Shown: positions 1 through 7,008 of the stretch, one piece after another
How the letters are laid out: each line of letters opens with the position of its first letter
Position numbering within the stretch: position 1 is the first letter of the stretch
NCBI GenBank assembly: GCA_003557485.1
Contig: PWOI01000194.1
Coordinates: 1-10,035 of the forward strand
Source: Elusimicrobiota bacterium
Lineage (GTDB): Bacteria; CG03; SLGR01; PWQF01
Direction of reading: 5' to 3'
DNA length: 10,035 nt
Notes under the pieces: generated by a model
What the model saw: the letters and a program-made list of their open reading frames with translations, nothing else
What the model was told of the DNA's origin: nothing
The model's database searches: none
Position numbers and translations under genes: made by a program

Positions 1-15
1 CTGAGCTACCCGCCC
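1..15 (-). tRNA. 5' end of a tRNA gene, cut by the window edge
   Basis: Read on the minus strand, the first 15 nt are GGGCGGGTAGCTCAG. This fits a tRNA 5' end: a 7-nt acceptor strand, T8-A9, D-stem GCTC and A14-G15. The gene continues outside the window, so the anticodon is not visible and the amino acid cannot be assigned. It lies 11 nt downstream of tRNA-Glu in the same orientation and is probably co-transcribed with it. Confidence 0.8.
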
Positions 16-26
16 GGCTAAAAATA

Positions 27-104
27 TGGCGACCCCAAGGGGATTTGAACCCCTGTTGCTGGGATGAAAACCCAGTGTCCTGGGCCAGGCTAGACGATGG
101 GGTC
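27..104 (-). tRNA. tRNA-Glu (anticodon UUC), CCA encoded
   Basis: A complete cloverleaf can be folded by hand on the minus strand. The acceptor GACCCCA pairs with TGGGGTC, followed by discriminator G and an encoded CCA (27-29). The D-stem is GTCT/GGAC with an 11-nt loop. The anticodon stem CTGGG/CCCAG encloses the loop TTTTCAT, giving anticodon TTC at 66-68. The variable loop is 4 nt, and the T-arm is AGGGG-TTCAAAT-CCCCT. The total is 78 nt, two longer than the E. coli tRNA-Glu because of the D-loop. It decodes GAA/GAG. A good promoter lies just upstream (117-144), and another tRNA follows after 11 nt. Confidence 0.97.
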
Positions 105-116
105 GCTTAGTGCTGA

Positions 117-144
117 ATTTTATTAAATTATAAGAATTTGTCAA
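117..144 (-). promoter_or_regulatory. Sigma-70-type promoter for the tRNA-Glu cluster
   Basis: On the minus strand there is a perfect -35 box TTGACA (144-139), a 16-nt spacer, and a -10 box TAAAAT (122-117) matching five of six consensus bases. Transcription would start near 110, about six bases before the mature tRNA at 104. The hldD stop codon (143-141) lies inside the -35 box. The spacing to the tRNA makes this the natural promoter for the tRNA operon. No transcript data are available here. Confidence 0.7.
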
Positions 145-1133
145 ATACCGGACGGCTTTTTTCCCAGTCTCCGGCTTTGGAAAAGATAGTTTTTTATATA
201 ATCATCAACGCCTTCTTCAAGGCTATGCACATTGAAAGAGAGACCGGTTTTTAAGTATTTTTCCATATCGGCCCGGGTATAATACTGATACTTTTCCTTT
301 ATCTTCGGGGGCATTTCAACATACTCGATATCAGATTCAACTCCCATTGAACGGAAAACCGCAGAGGCAAGGCTATTCCAAGTTCCCGGAACCGCCGTAC
401 CTATATTATATATCCCGTTTACTCCGGGATTATCCATAAAACAGAGAGTCATTTCAACAGCGTCCTTTATATAAATGAAATCCCTCTTCTGTTCACCGTC
501 AGCAAAACCGGGATGATACGACTTAAATAGCTTAACTTTATCTTCGCTTTTAATCTGCTCGTAAGCTTTCAACACAAAACTCCTCATACTGCCTTTATGG
601 TATTCATTCGGACCGTATACGTTAAAATATTTTAGTCCCGCTATGTTTTTTAGAAGCCCCTCTTTTTTTGCCCAGAGGTCAAATTCATGTTTGGATTTTC
701 CGTACAGGTTCAATGGCTTATATTTTTCAAGGTAATCGTGATTGTCACTAAAACCGAGCTGTCCGTCCCCGTAAGTAGCCGCCGAAGAAGCATATATAAA
801 CCTTACTCCTCTTTTTATGCATTCGATACAGAGGCGCCGGGTATACTCATAATTTTTTTCCATTATATAAGACCTGTCAGTTTCGGTTGTTGATGAACAG
901 GCGCCCATATGTATTACGCAGAAGCCAAGGTCCCCGCCGTTTTCAATATCTTTTATAAATTCGTTCCTGTCCCGGAAAGTTTCATAGCTGAGGCTGTCCA
1001 GGTTTTTAAGCTTTTCTCTATCGAGTATTTCTTCTCTCTCATCGACAGCTATTATATCTGAAATACCCCTCCTGTTAAGCTCTGATATGATTGCGCTGCC
1101 TATAAAACCTGCTGCGCCCGTTACAGTAATCAT
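141..1133 (-). CDS. hldD: ADP-L-glycero-D-manno-heptose 6-epimerase
   Basis: This 330-residue cytoplasmic short-chain dehydrogenase/reductase-type epimerase converts ADP-D-glycero-D-manno-heptose to ADP-L-glycero-D-manno-heptose, the donor for the LPS inner core. Residues 6-12 carry the NAD(P)-binding GxxGxxG (GAAGFIG). The HldD-like HMGACSSTTETD stretch is at 75-86. SSAATYGDG (116-124) and the catalytic Y144-xxx-K148 (YGKSK) follow. YFNVYGPNEYHKGSM at 169-183 is the substrate-loop signature of this family, and QKRDF is at 215-219. The length is normal for HldD. The ATG overlaps the lpxB stop as ATGA, and a GGAG lies 9 nt upstream inside lpxB. It is the last gene of the gnnB-gnnA-lpxB-hldD operon. 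The heptose product fits the lipid A role of its neighbours. Confidence 0.95.
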   Translation of the reverse strand: MITVTGAAGFIGSAIISELNRRGISDIIAVDEREEILDREKLKNLDSLSYETFRDRNEFIKDIENGGDLGFCVIHMGACSSTTETDRSYIMEKNYEYTRRLCIECIKRGVRFIYASSAATYGDGQLGFSDNHDYLEKYKPLNLYGKSKHEFDLWAKKEGLLKNIAGLKYFNVYGPNEYHKGSMRSFVLKAYEQIKSEDKVKLFKSYHPGFADGEQKRDFIYIKDAVEMTLCFMDNPGVNGIYNIGTAVPGTWNSLASAVFRSMGVESDIEYVEMPPKIKEKYQYYTRADMEKYLKTGLSFNVHSLEEGVDDYIKNYLFQSRRLGKKPSGI

Positions 1134-2245
1134 AATTGAAGCTCCGAGGCCACTTTCCGTGCAACTCTGCCGGCAGACCCTGGAGTCCCTAATTTGCCGG
1201 CTACTTCAGCCAAACCTTCAATAATACAGTCTCGGTAAGAGTCATCGTTTAAAATAAGGCCGAGATATTTTTTAATGTTTGAGGCAGTTAGTTTTCCCTG
1301 AAGAAGTTCTTCTACAACTTTTCTGCCGGCAAGTATATTAACAATAGATACAAATTTAACTTTAACAAGAATCCTTGCCAGCAGATAGGTAAAAGGAGAA
1401 ACCTTATAAACGGAAACAAACGGAGTCCCGGTAAGCGCTGCCTCAAGATTCGAAGTCCCGGACGCAATAACCGCAGCATCGGCTTTTAAAAGCAGAGCAT
1501 GGGTGTTTGAGGTTATTTCTCCGTAATCAATAAATTTTCTTATCTCCTCTTCCTTTACCGAAGGGGCAAGGGCAACGATAACCCTGGCGTCAATATATCG
1601 GAGAGCCTCCGCGGCAACAGGCAGGACAGTTTCCACTTCACGTTTTCTTGACCCCGGCAAAAGAGCAACTACTTTACGGTCCGAGTGTATATTCATCTCT
1701 TCCGCAAGCCGCTCTCCCACACATTCATCCGGCATATCATCCAGCAGAGGATGCCCTACAAATTCCGCATCGCCGCCGGCACCAACAAATATCTCTTTTT
1801 CAAATCCGAAAACGCAAAAAAGCTTTTTGCAGACCCGGGCCAGGACTTTTATCCTCGATTTCCCCCAGGCCCAAACCTGCGGGGTAATATAATAGAAGAC
1901 AGGTATCCCGTATTTATGTGCGGCCTTTGCGATGCTTATATTGAAACCCGGATAATCCATAAGGATAATCCCATCGACACGTTCCGGAGATGAAGGCTTG
2001 AAATAGTTCCGTACAATTTTTTTCTTAAGTTTTGAAAGGAACGGAATTTCCCTGACTGCCTCAGTAAAACCCACCACGGCGCGATCTACTATATTGGCAA
2101 TACAGAAGTCGGATTCTTTAAGCATTTTTCCGCCGCCAACGGAATATATTCTGCAGGAGGGGCTTGTTTTTTTCAGTTCTCTTATAAGTTTGCTACCATA
2201 GTTATCTGAAGAAATTTCGCCGGCAACTATAACTAATTTTTTCAT
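1130..2245 (-). CDS. lpxB: Lipid-A-disaccharide synthase
   Basis: This 371-residue glycosyltransferase (GT19 family) works at the inner face of the inner membrane. It joins UDP-2,3-diacylglucosamine (or its 3-amino analogue) to lipid X to make the beta-1,6-linked lipid A disaccharide. Family landmarks are the N-terminal GEISSDNYG (9-17), DYPGFN (97-102), YITPQVWAWG (119-128), VGHPL (163-167) and the nucleotide-sugar-binding LLPGSR (195-200). The length is typical. The ATG overlaps the gnnA stop by 4 bp and the stop overlaps the hldD start by 4 bp, so translation is probably coupled. No strong Shine-Dalgarno is visible upstream of its start. I see no missing key motif. Confidence 0.96.
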   Translation of the reverse strand: MKKLVIVAGEISSDNYGSKLIRELKKTSPSCRIYSVGGGKMLKESDFCIANIVDRAVVGFTEAVREIPFLSKLKKKIVRNYFKPSSPERVDGIILMDYPGFNISIAKAAHKYGIPVFYYITPQVWAWGKSRIKVLARVCKKLFCVFGFEKEIFVGAGGDAEFVGHPLLDDMPDECVGERLAEEMNIHSDRKVVALLPGSRKREVETVLPVAAEALRYIDARVIVALAPSVKEEEIRKFIDYGEITSNTHALLLKADAAVIASGTSNLEAALTGTPFVSVYKVSPFTYLLARILVKVKFVSIVNILAGRKVVEELLQGKLTASNIKKYLGLILNDDSYRDCIIEGLAEVAGKLGTPGSAGRVARKVASELQL

Positions 2246-3171
2246 ATTTTTTCGGTTATTTTCAATGCCAACTTGAGAGCTGATAGTCCGTGGGCGCCGC
2301 TAACCGTAGGAGGAGTTTTTGTCTTTATACTTTGAAGAAAACTTTCCAATTCTTCCTTTAAAGGTTCTTTTTTCCGGAAAGAAGGTTTAATTCTTTTAAC
2401 GTCTCCCGGTGAATTTATTTTTTCCTTTTTCTTTTTATAAACAACAAAATCCTGTTTTTCGTAATCCAGGGAAATATAACGGTCTTTTTCAAAAACACGG
2501 AATTTTCTCTCTGATTTGTAAGATATTCTTGAAGCTGTAATATTCGCGACACAGCCGTTTTCAAAAAGAAGCCGACAGTTTGCAATATCCTCTTTATCGG
2601 AAAATACCGGGGCCCCTACAGATTCAATTTTTTTTACAGAGGAATCTACAAAAGAAAGAATTATATCAATATCATGTATCATAAGATCAAGTACCACACC
2701 GATATCAAGGGACCTCTGCGGAAACCTGGAAATTCTGTTGACCTCTATAAACCGCGGATCATTTATATACTCGGCAGCCTTCCTGACCGCAGAGTTAAAC
2801 CTCTCTATATGCCCGACCTGGAGAATAGATGAGTTTTTTTCGGCAATTTTTATTAATTTCGCAGCATCACCGGGCGAATTTGTTATGGGTTTCTCGACCA
2901 GGACATGGATACCGTTTTCAAGAAGTGCGGCCGCAACTTCAAAATGGGTTTCGGTAGGAGTTGCCACACTTACAGCTTCGGCTGCTCCTATCAGGTCTCT
3001 GAAATCGGAATAATACTCACTCCCTGTGGCAGAGGCTACTTTTCTGCCTGCCCTTGGGTCTGTATCGCATACACCTATCAGTTCGCTGTCTTTAAGCTCA
3101 CTGTATATACGGGCATGATGACGCCCGAGATGTCCGGTTCCTACAACTGCTGTTTTAACCTTTTTTTTCAT
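2242..3171 (-). CDS. gnnA: Gfo/Idh/MocA-type dehydrogenase, probable UDP-GlcNAc 3-dehydrogenase
   Basis: This 309-residue protein has an N-terminal Rossmann fold with GTGHLG (11-16). It also has the family EKP motif (93-95), whose lysine normally acts at the sugar, then GHIERFN (120-126) and DLMIHDIDI (162-170) with the likely catalytic H166. That the protein is an NAD(P)-dependent sugar oxidoreductase is clear. The specific call, oxidation of the 3-OH of UDP-GlcNAc to the 3-keto sugar, is inferred from context: it lies between an aminotransferase and lpxB, as expected for the GnnA/GnnB pair known from Acidithiobacillus ferrooxidans and Leptospira. Its ATG lies 17 bp inside gnnB with no good Shine-Dalgarno, suggesting translational coupling. 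An alternative is a WbpB/WlbA-like enzyme acting on a uronic acid for O-antigen, which the lpxB context makes less likely. Confidence 0.8.
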   Translation of the reverse strand: MKKKVKTAVVGTGHLGRHHARIYSELKDSELIGVCDTDPRAGRKVASATGSEYYSDFRDLIGAAEAVSVATPTETHFEVAAALLENGIHVLVEKPITNSPGDAAKLIKIAEKNSSILQVGHIERFNSAVRKAAEYINDPRFIEVNRISRFPQRSLDIGVVLDLMIHDIDIILSFVDSSVKKIESVGAPVFSDKEDIANCRLLFENGCVANITASRISYKSERKFRVFEKDRYISLDYEKQDFVVYKKKKEKINSPGDVKRIKPSFRKKEPLKEELESFLQSIKTKTPPTVSGAHGLSALKLALKITEKI

Positions 3172-4261
3172 AAAACTCGGCTATCTTTTCGCATACATAT
3201 TCAATCTGAGAGTCTTTTAATTCCGGATATACGGGAAGGGAGAGGCAGCCGGAAGAGAGTTCTTCAGCAACCGGAAAGTCACCTTTCTTATGGCCCAGAA
3301 AGGAGAAAGCCGGCTGCAGGTGCAGGGGAACCGGATAGTGAACCGCCGTTCCTATTCCGTTCCGCCCGAGATAATCCGAGAGTGCATCACGTTTCGGCAC
3401 AACAATAGAATACTGGTGAAACACGTGGGTAGAGCCAGGGCGGATCTTCGGAGTTGTTACCGGAGTTTCTGACAGAAGCTTACTGTAAAGCAGGGCATTC
3501 GCGGCACGGGCCTGGTTCCATTCGTCAAGATACTTGAGTTTTACTCTCAGTACAGCAGCCTGGAGAGCGTCAATACGGTAGTTGTACCCTATCTCCGTGT
3601 GGTAATATTTATCCTTTGAACCGTGTGCCCGGAGCCTTTTCATAAGATCTGCAAGCTCTCTATCATTGCATATAACACAGCCGGCTTCACCGTACGCTCC
3701 CAGGTTTTTTGCAGGATAGAAAGAAAAACACCCAGCATCCCCAAAGGTACCCACTTTTTTTCCTTTATATTCAGCCCCGTGAGCCTGGGCGCAATCTTCT
3801 ATTACCGTTAGGTTCTTTTCTAAAGCAATTTTCATTATACTATCCATATCCGCTCCCTGTCCGTAAATATGCACGGGAATTATTACGCCTGAAGAAGATA
3901 CGGAAGAAGCAACCTGATCAGAGTTGATTGTATAGTAAACTTTTTCTATATCCTTAAAATTAATCTTACCGCCGCAATGAAGAATAGTTTCCGCCGTAGC
4001 TATAAAAGTGAAAGGTGAAGTTGTCACATTTCTGTTTCTGCAGTGAAGCGCCTCAAGTGCAATATGGAGAGCCGAAGTACCGGAACTTACACCTACTGCA
4101 TATTTTGCTCCGCAATAAGAAGCAAATTCCTCTTCAAAATCAGATACTTCACTGCCCAGCACAAAACTTGAGGAATTACATAGTTTTTTCCACTTTTTGA
4201 ATATATCCTTTTTAAGTTTTTTGTGCTGCGGATAAAGGTCCACTATTGGTATTTCTTTCAA
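3155..4261 (-). CDS. gnnB: DegT/DnrJ/EryC1/StrS aminotransferase, probable UDP-GlcNAc3N aminotransferase
   Basis: This 368-residue PLP enzyme is of the sugar-aminotransferase type. It has [11 protein letters not shown] (59-69), [10 protein letters not shown] (82-91), D156 in [11 protein letters not shown] as the pyridine-nitrogen partner, and the Schiff-base lysine K185 in [23 protein letters not shown] near residue 315 is also typical of the family. The proposed reaction transfers an amino group from glutamate to the 3-keto sugar made by GnnA, giving UDP-2-acetamido-3-amino-2,3-dideoxyglucose, which LpxA then N-acylates. The substrate is inferred from the gnnA-lpxB neighbourhood; WbpE-like enzymes are close relatives. 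The start is TTG (4261-4259), chosen because a strong AAGGAGG lies 8 nt upstream and the protein begins like its family. It is the first gene of the operon and has its own promoter at 4330-4358. Confidence 0.82.
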   Translation of the reverse strand: MKEIPIVDLYPQHKKLKKDIFKKWKKLCNSSSFVLGSEVSDFEEEFASYCGAKYAVGVSSGTSALHIALEALHCRNRNVTTSPFTFIATAETILHCGGKINFKDIEKVYYTINSDQVASSVSSSGVIIPVHIYGQGADMDSIMKIALEKNLTVIEDCAQAHGAEYKGKKVGTFGDAGCFSFYPAKNLGAYGEAGCVICNDRELADLMKRLRAHGSKDKYYHTEIGYNYRIDALQAAVLRVKLKYLDEWNQARAANALLYSKLLSETPVTTPKIRPGSTHVFHQYSIVVPKRDALSDYLGRNGIGTAVHYPVPLHLQPAFSFLGHKKGDFPVAEELSSGCLSLPVYPELKDSQIEYVCEKIAEFYEKKG

Positions 4262-4269
4262 GGTTTTAT

Positions 4270-4276
4270 CCTCCTT
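4270..4276 (-). promoter_or_regulatory. Ribosome-binding site that fixes the TTG start of gnnB
   Basis: The minus strand reads AAGGAGG followed by 8 nt and then TTG (4261-4259). This near-perfect Shine-Dalgarno at ideal spacing supports the non-ATG start, which also matches the expected N-terminus of the aminotransferase. Confidence 0.85.
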
Positions 4277-4329
4277 ACTTAAAAGTCGTTCGGGATACGG
4301 GTTCCGCTCTCCGAATACCGTGTAGGAAT

Positions 4330-4358
4330 ATGTTATAAAATGCCATCTTGATTGTCAA
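4330..4358 (-). promoter_or_regulatory. Sigma-70-type promoter of the gnnB-gnnA-lpxB-hldD operon
   Basis: The minus strand has a perfect -35 box TTGACA (4358-4353), a 17-nt spacer and a -10 box TAACAT (4335-4330, four of six consensus bases). An overlapping TATAAC gives a better -10 match at a shorter 15-nt spacing. The transcript would begin near 4323, giving a leader of about 60 nt before the gnnB TTG. No other candidate of this quality is visible in the divergent region. Confidence 0.55.
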
Positions 4359-4361
4359 TCA
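4349..4361. repeat. 13-bp palindrome TGATTGTCAATCA, possible operator
   Basis: This is a perfect 6-bp inverted repeat around a single central base, in the divergent gnnB/pilB region and covering the gnnB -35 box. CTTGATT at 4347-4353 recurs at 4363-4369, giving an extra half-site-like direct repeat 16 bp away. A regulator bound here would block RNA polymerase at gnnB. AT-rich 13-bp palindromes also arise by chance, and no regulator gene is nearby. Confidence 0.3.
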
Positions 4362-4411
4362 GCTTGATTTTCTGAATATTTGGTGTTATTACTCTTTAAA
4401 GGCGCTGATAA

Positions 4412-6235
4412 ATGAAAGTACCAACTATAAAAGACCTTACCGACAAAATGGTCGAGGTGGGGCTGATAACATCCGAGCAGCTTAAAAAGGCGCGAGAGCA
4501 GCTGCAGGATTCCGGCCTGAACCTGGGCGAGATCCTTATATCCGAAGGATATATAACAGAAGACGTTTTTATGGCTTTTATGGGTAAGCAGTCCGACCTT
4601 TCCTATGTTGACCTAAAATCTTACGGAGATATATCGGATGACGTATTGAAGCTTGTCCCCGAAAATTTTGCACGGAAAAGAGGACTTATTCCTGTCAAAA
4701 AAACAGACGGCACTCTTACCGTGGCCATATCAGACCCCATGAACATTTTTGCCATTGACGATTTAAAGGCAATAACCGGAAAAAATATTGAAATAGTCCT
4801 CGCTGTCCGCAATGAAATAAAAAAAGCAATAGACAGGTTTTACGGCACCGGTTTCATTGATGAGTTTGAAGAGGAAACAAGCGCTGACGATAACAACGAT
4901 TCCTCCGTAGAAGTTGATATAGACGCCGGCGACGCTTTTAATAGTATAATTCAGGAGCTGTCAAAAGCAAAACCCGGAGAAGCGGAACTCCAGGTAATGT
5001 CGGATTCCGACGACGACAGGATGCAGGATATAACAAAAATAAAACAGGCGTCTGAGGAGGCGCCTGTTGTTAAAATGGTGAATTTAATTATTCTAAACGC
5101 CATTAAAAAAAGAGCTTCCGATATACATATTGAACCTTTTGATAAATCCTGCCGGATCAGGTACCGAATAGACGGGGTCCTGCATCCGCAGCCGGCGCCG
5201 CCTAAAAATATTTATAATGCCATCGTTGCCAGGCTTAAAGTTATGGCGCTCGCTGACCTTGCCGAGAAAAGGCTCCCACAGGACGGAAGAATAAAGGTAA
5301 AATTCGGAAAAAGGGAAATCGACCTGCGTATTTCATTTCTTCCTTCAACTTTCGGCGAAAAAGTTGTTATGAGGATCCTTGATTCTTCCAGTCTTTGCCT
5401 TGATCTTTTGCAGCTTGGTTTTGAAAAGAGAGACCTAGCCAGATTTAAAAAAATAATTAACAATCCAAACGGCATCGTTCTTGTAACCGGCCCTACGGGA
5501 AGCGGTAAAACAACCACTCTTTATTCAGCTCTCACAAACCTCAACCGGCCGGATGTAAATATAAACACAATTGAAGACCCGGTAGAGTATATACTGAAAG
5601 GTATTATACAGGTCCAGGCAAAACCGGATATAGGGCTTGATTTTGCCTCTGGATTGGAAACCTTTCTGCGCCAGGATCCCGATGTAATAATGGTCGGAGA
5701 AATACGGAATAAGGAAACTGCAGAAATAGCCATTAACGCTGCCTTAACGGGACACCTTGTTTTTTCAACCCTTCACACTAACGATGCGCCTACCGCTGTC
5801 ACGCGCCTTAACAATATGGGGATAGAGCCGTTTCTTATCTCATCAACGGTAATAATGTCCCTGGCCCAGCGGCTGGTAAGGACAATATGCGAGGAATGCA
5901 AAGAATCTTACGAGGTTGAACCCGCTGTGCTTGAGAACTACGGCCTCACAGAGAAGGAAATAGGAGACAAAAAGAAAGTAAAATTATATAAGGGGCGGGG
6001 GTGTAAAAAATGCTCCGATACGGGATATAAGGGACGTATAGCCATATACGAGTTAATGGAAGTCACAAATGAAATAAGGGAACTTATAAACTCCAGAAGC
6101 CCCGCCTATAAAATAAAGCAACAAGCTGTCCTACAGGGCATGAACACTCTCAGACTGGCAGCTTTAAATAAGGTTCTGGAAGGAGCAACTACAATTGATG
6201 AAATGATCCGTGTGACAGCAAGCGACACCGGGTAA
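4412..6235 (+). CDS. pilB: Type IV pilus assembly / type II secretion ATPase (PilB/GspE family)
   Basis: This 607-residue hexameric cytoplasmic ATPase powers pilin or pseudopilin polymerisation. Residues 1-145 form an MshEN/T2SSE_N-type domain, followed by an acidic linker (about 150-210). The N2 domain holds ASDIHIEP (235-242), RIRYRIDGVL (248-257) and RLPQDGRI (287-294). The C-terminal ATPase has Walker A GPTGSGKT (360-367), Asp box EDPVEY (388-393), Walker B DPDVIMVGE (422-430) and His box TGHLVFSTLHTND (446-458). It also has a zinc tetracysteine C493/C496 and C531/C534, typical of extension ATPases and absent from PilT. PilB fits slightly better than GspE, but no pilC, pilT, pilM or gsp neighbour is present to decide. 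The ATG has only a weak AAAGG upstream. It is the sole plus-strand gene and ends 5 bp from the yebC stop. Confidence 0.9.
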   Translation: MKVPTIKDLTDKMVEVGLITSEQLKKAREQLQDSGLNLGEILISEGYITEDVFMAFMGKQSDLSYVDLKSYGDISDDVLKLVPENFARKRGLIPVKKTDGTLTVAISDPMNIFAIDDLKAITGKNIEIVLAVRNEIKKAIDRFYGTGFIDEFEEETSADDNNDSSVEVDIDAGDAFNSIIQELSKAKPGEAELQVMSDSDDDRMQDITKIKQASEEAPVVKMVNLIILNAIKKRASDIHIEPFDKSCRIRYRIDGVLHPQPAPPKNIYNAIVARLKVMALADLAEKRLPQDGRIKVKFGKREIDLRISFLPSTFGEKVVMRILDSSSLCLDLLQLGFEKRDLARFKKIINNPNGIVLVTGPTGSGKTTTLYSALTNLNRPDVNINTIEDPVEYILKGIIQVQAKPDIGLDFASGLETFLRQDPDVIMVGEIRNKETAEIAINAALTGHLVFSTLHTNDAPTAVTRLNNMGIEPFLISSTVIMSLAQRLVRTICEECKESYEVEPAVLENYGLTEKEIGDKKKVKLYKGRGCKKCSDTGYKGRIAIYELMEVTNEIRELINSRSPAYKIKQQAVLQGMNTLRLAALNKVLEGATTIDEMIRVTASDTG

Positions 6236-6240
6236 AACTT

Positions 6241-6984
6241 TTAGTTTTCTCTCATTTCAGCAGCGGAAATATCAAAATTTGCATATACCTGATGAACATC
6301 ATCATTCTCTTCAAGTTCATCCATCAGTTTAAGCATTTTTGCGGCATCGGAGCCTGTAAGTTTAATGTAAGTATCGGGAATCATTGTCAACTCCGCAGCT
6401 TCTACTTTAATACGTTTTTCTAATTGATCCCGAACTGAGGAAAAATTTTCCGGTGAGGTCAGCACCTCAAATATGTCCTCATCGCTGCTGTCAATATTTT
6501 CGACATCAAGATCGATTACCTTTTCAAGAAGTTCTTCCTCACTGATGCTTGCCTTGGATACTGCAATAAAACCTTTTTGCTTGAACATCCAGTTCACACA
6601 GCCGTTTTCTCCGAGGGAGCCCCCGTTATCGGAAAATATTCTGCGTATCTGTGAGACAGTACGGTTTCTGTTATCTGTCGTAACTTTCACCATTACCGCA
6701 ACCCCAAGCGGGCCGTACCCTTCATAAACGGCATCAACATACGAAGTCCCGGGAAGCTCACCCGTACCTTTTTTAATGGCCCTTTCAATATTATCTTTAG
6801 GCATATTTGCGGAATTGGCCTTTTCTACGGCAAGTCTCAGGCGGGGATTCATCTCAATTTTTCCGCCTCCCATACGGGCAGCAACTGTTATTTCCCGGAC
6901 AAGTTTTGAAAACAGCTTCCCTTTTTTCTTGTCCTCAGCCGCTTTCTGGTGCTTTATACTATGCCACTTGGAATGTCCTGACAT
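6241..6984 (-). CDS. yebC: YebC/PmpR family translation-associated protein (TACO1 family)
   Basis: This 247-residue protein matches the YebC family throughout. The N-terminus is MSGHSKWHSIKHQK, followed by KLFSKLVREITVAARMGG (23-40), NPRLRLAVEKA (46-56), ANMPKDNIERAIKKGTGE (59-76), VYEGYGP (86-92) and DNRNRTV (104-110). Members were long annotated as transcriptional regulators. The mitochondrial relative TACO1 activates translation, and recent bacterial work ties YebC proteins to ribosome stalling at proline-rich sequences. Here it sits 24 bp downstream of an EF-G paralogue, with AGGAAG 8 nt before its ATG, so the two are probably co-transcribed. The common ruvC neighbour is absent. Family assignment is firm; molecular role in this organism is inferred. 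Confidence 0.95.
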   Translation of the reverse strand: MSGHSKWHSIKHQKAAEDKKKGKLFSKLVREITVAARMGGGKIEMNPRLRLAVEKANSANMPKDNIERAIKKGTGELPGTSYVDAVYEGYGPLGVAVMVKVTTDNRNRTVSQIRRIFSDNGGSLGENGCVNWMFKQKGFIAVSKASISEEELLEKVIDLDVENIDSSDEDIFEVLTSPENFSSVRDQLEKRIKVEAAELTMIPDTYIKLTGSDAAKMLKLMDELEENDDVHQVYANFDISAAEMREN

Positions 6985-7008
6985 CAGAGTTTCTTCCTGC
7001 TGAAAATA

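Noticed and set aside
79-89. Palindrome CCTGGGCCAGG in the tRNA-Glu D-arm
   Set aside because: A one-base loop cannot form a hairpin, and the bases are explained by the D-loop and D-stem.
148-174. Possible terminator hairpin CCGGA/TCCGG at the end of hldD
   Set aside because: Only 5 bp with a 17-nt loop, followed by TATTTGAC rather than a T-run, and it lies within coding sequence.
1648-1993. Open frames on the plus strand opposite lpxB
   Set aside because: They are antisense shadows of a strongly conserved gene. Their translations are low-complexity and proline/arginine-rich with no recognisable motif.
3155-3175. Programmed -1 frameshift fusing GnnB to GnnA at A AAA AAG
   Set aside because: gnnA is in the +1 frame relative to gnnB, so a -1 slip would not enter gnnA. 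gnnA also has its own ATG.
4285-4320. Leader hairpin TTCGG/CCGAA upstream of gnnB as a riboswitch or attenuator
   Set aside because: Only 5 bp around a long loop with a 3-bp inner stem. No T-run or known riboswitch core is visible.
4362-4391. TTGATT-17-TATTAC promoter for pilB
   Set aside because: Both boxes match the consensus weakly in AT-rich DNA, so I would not assign a promoter from this alone.
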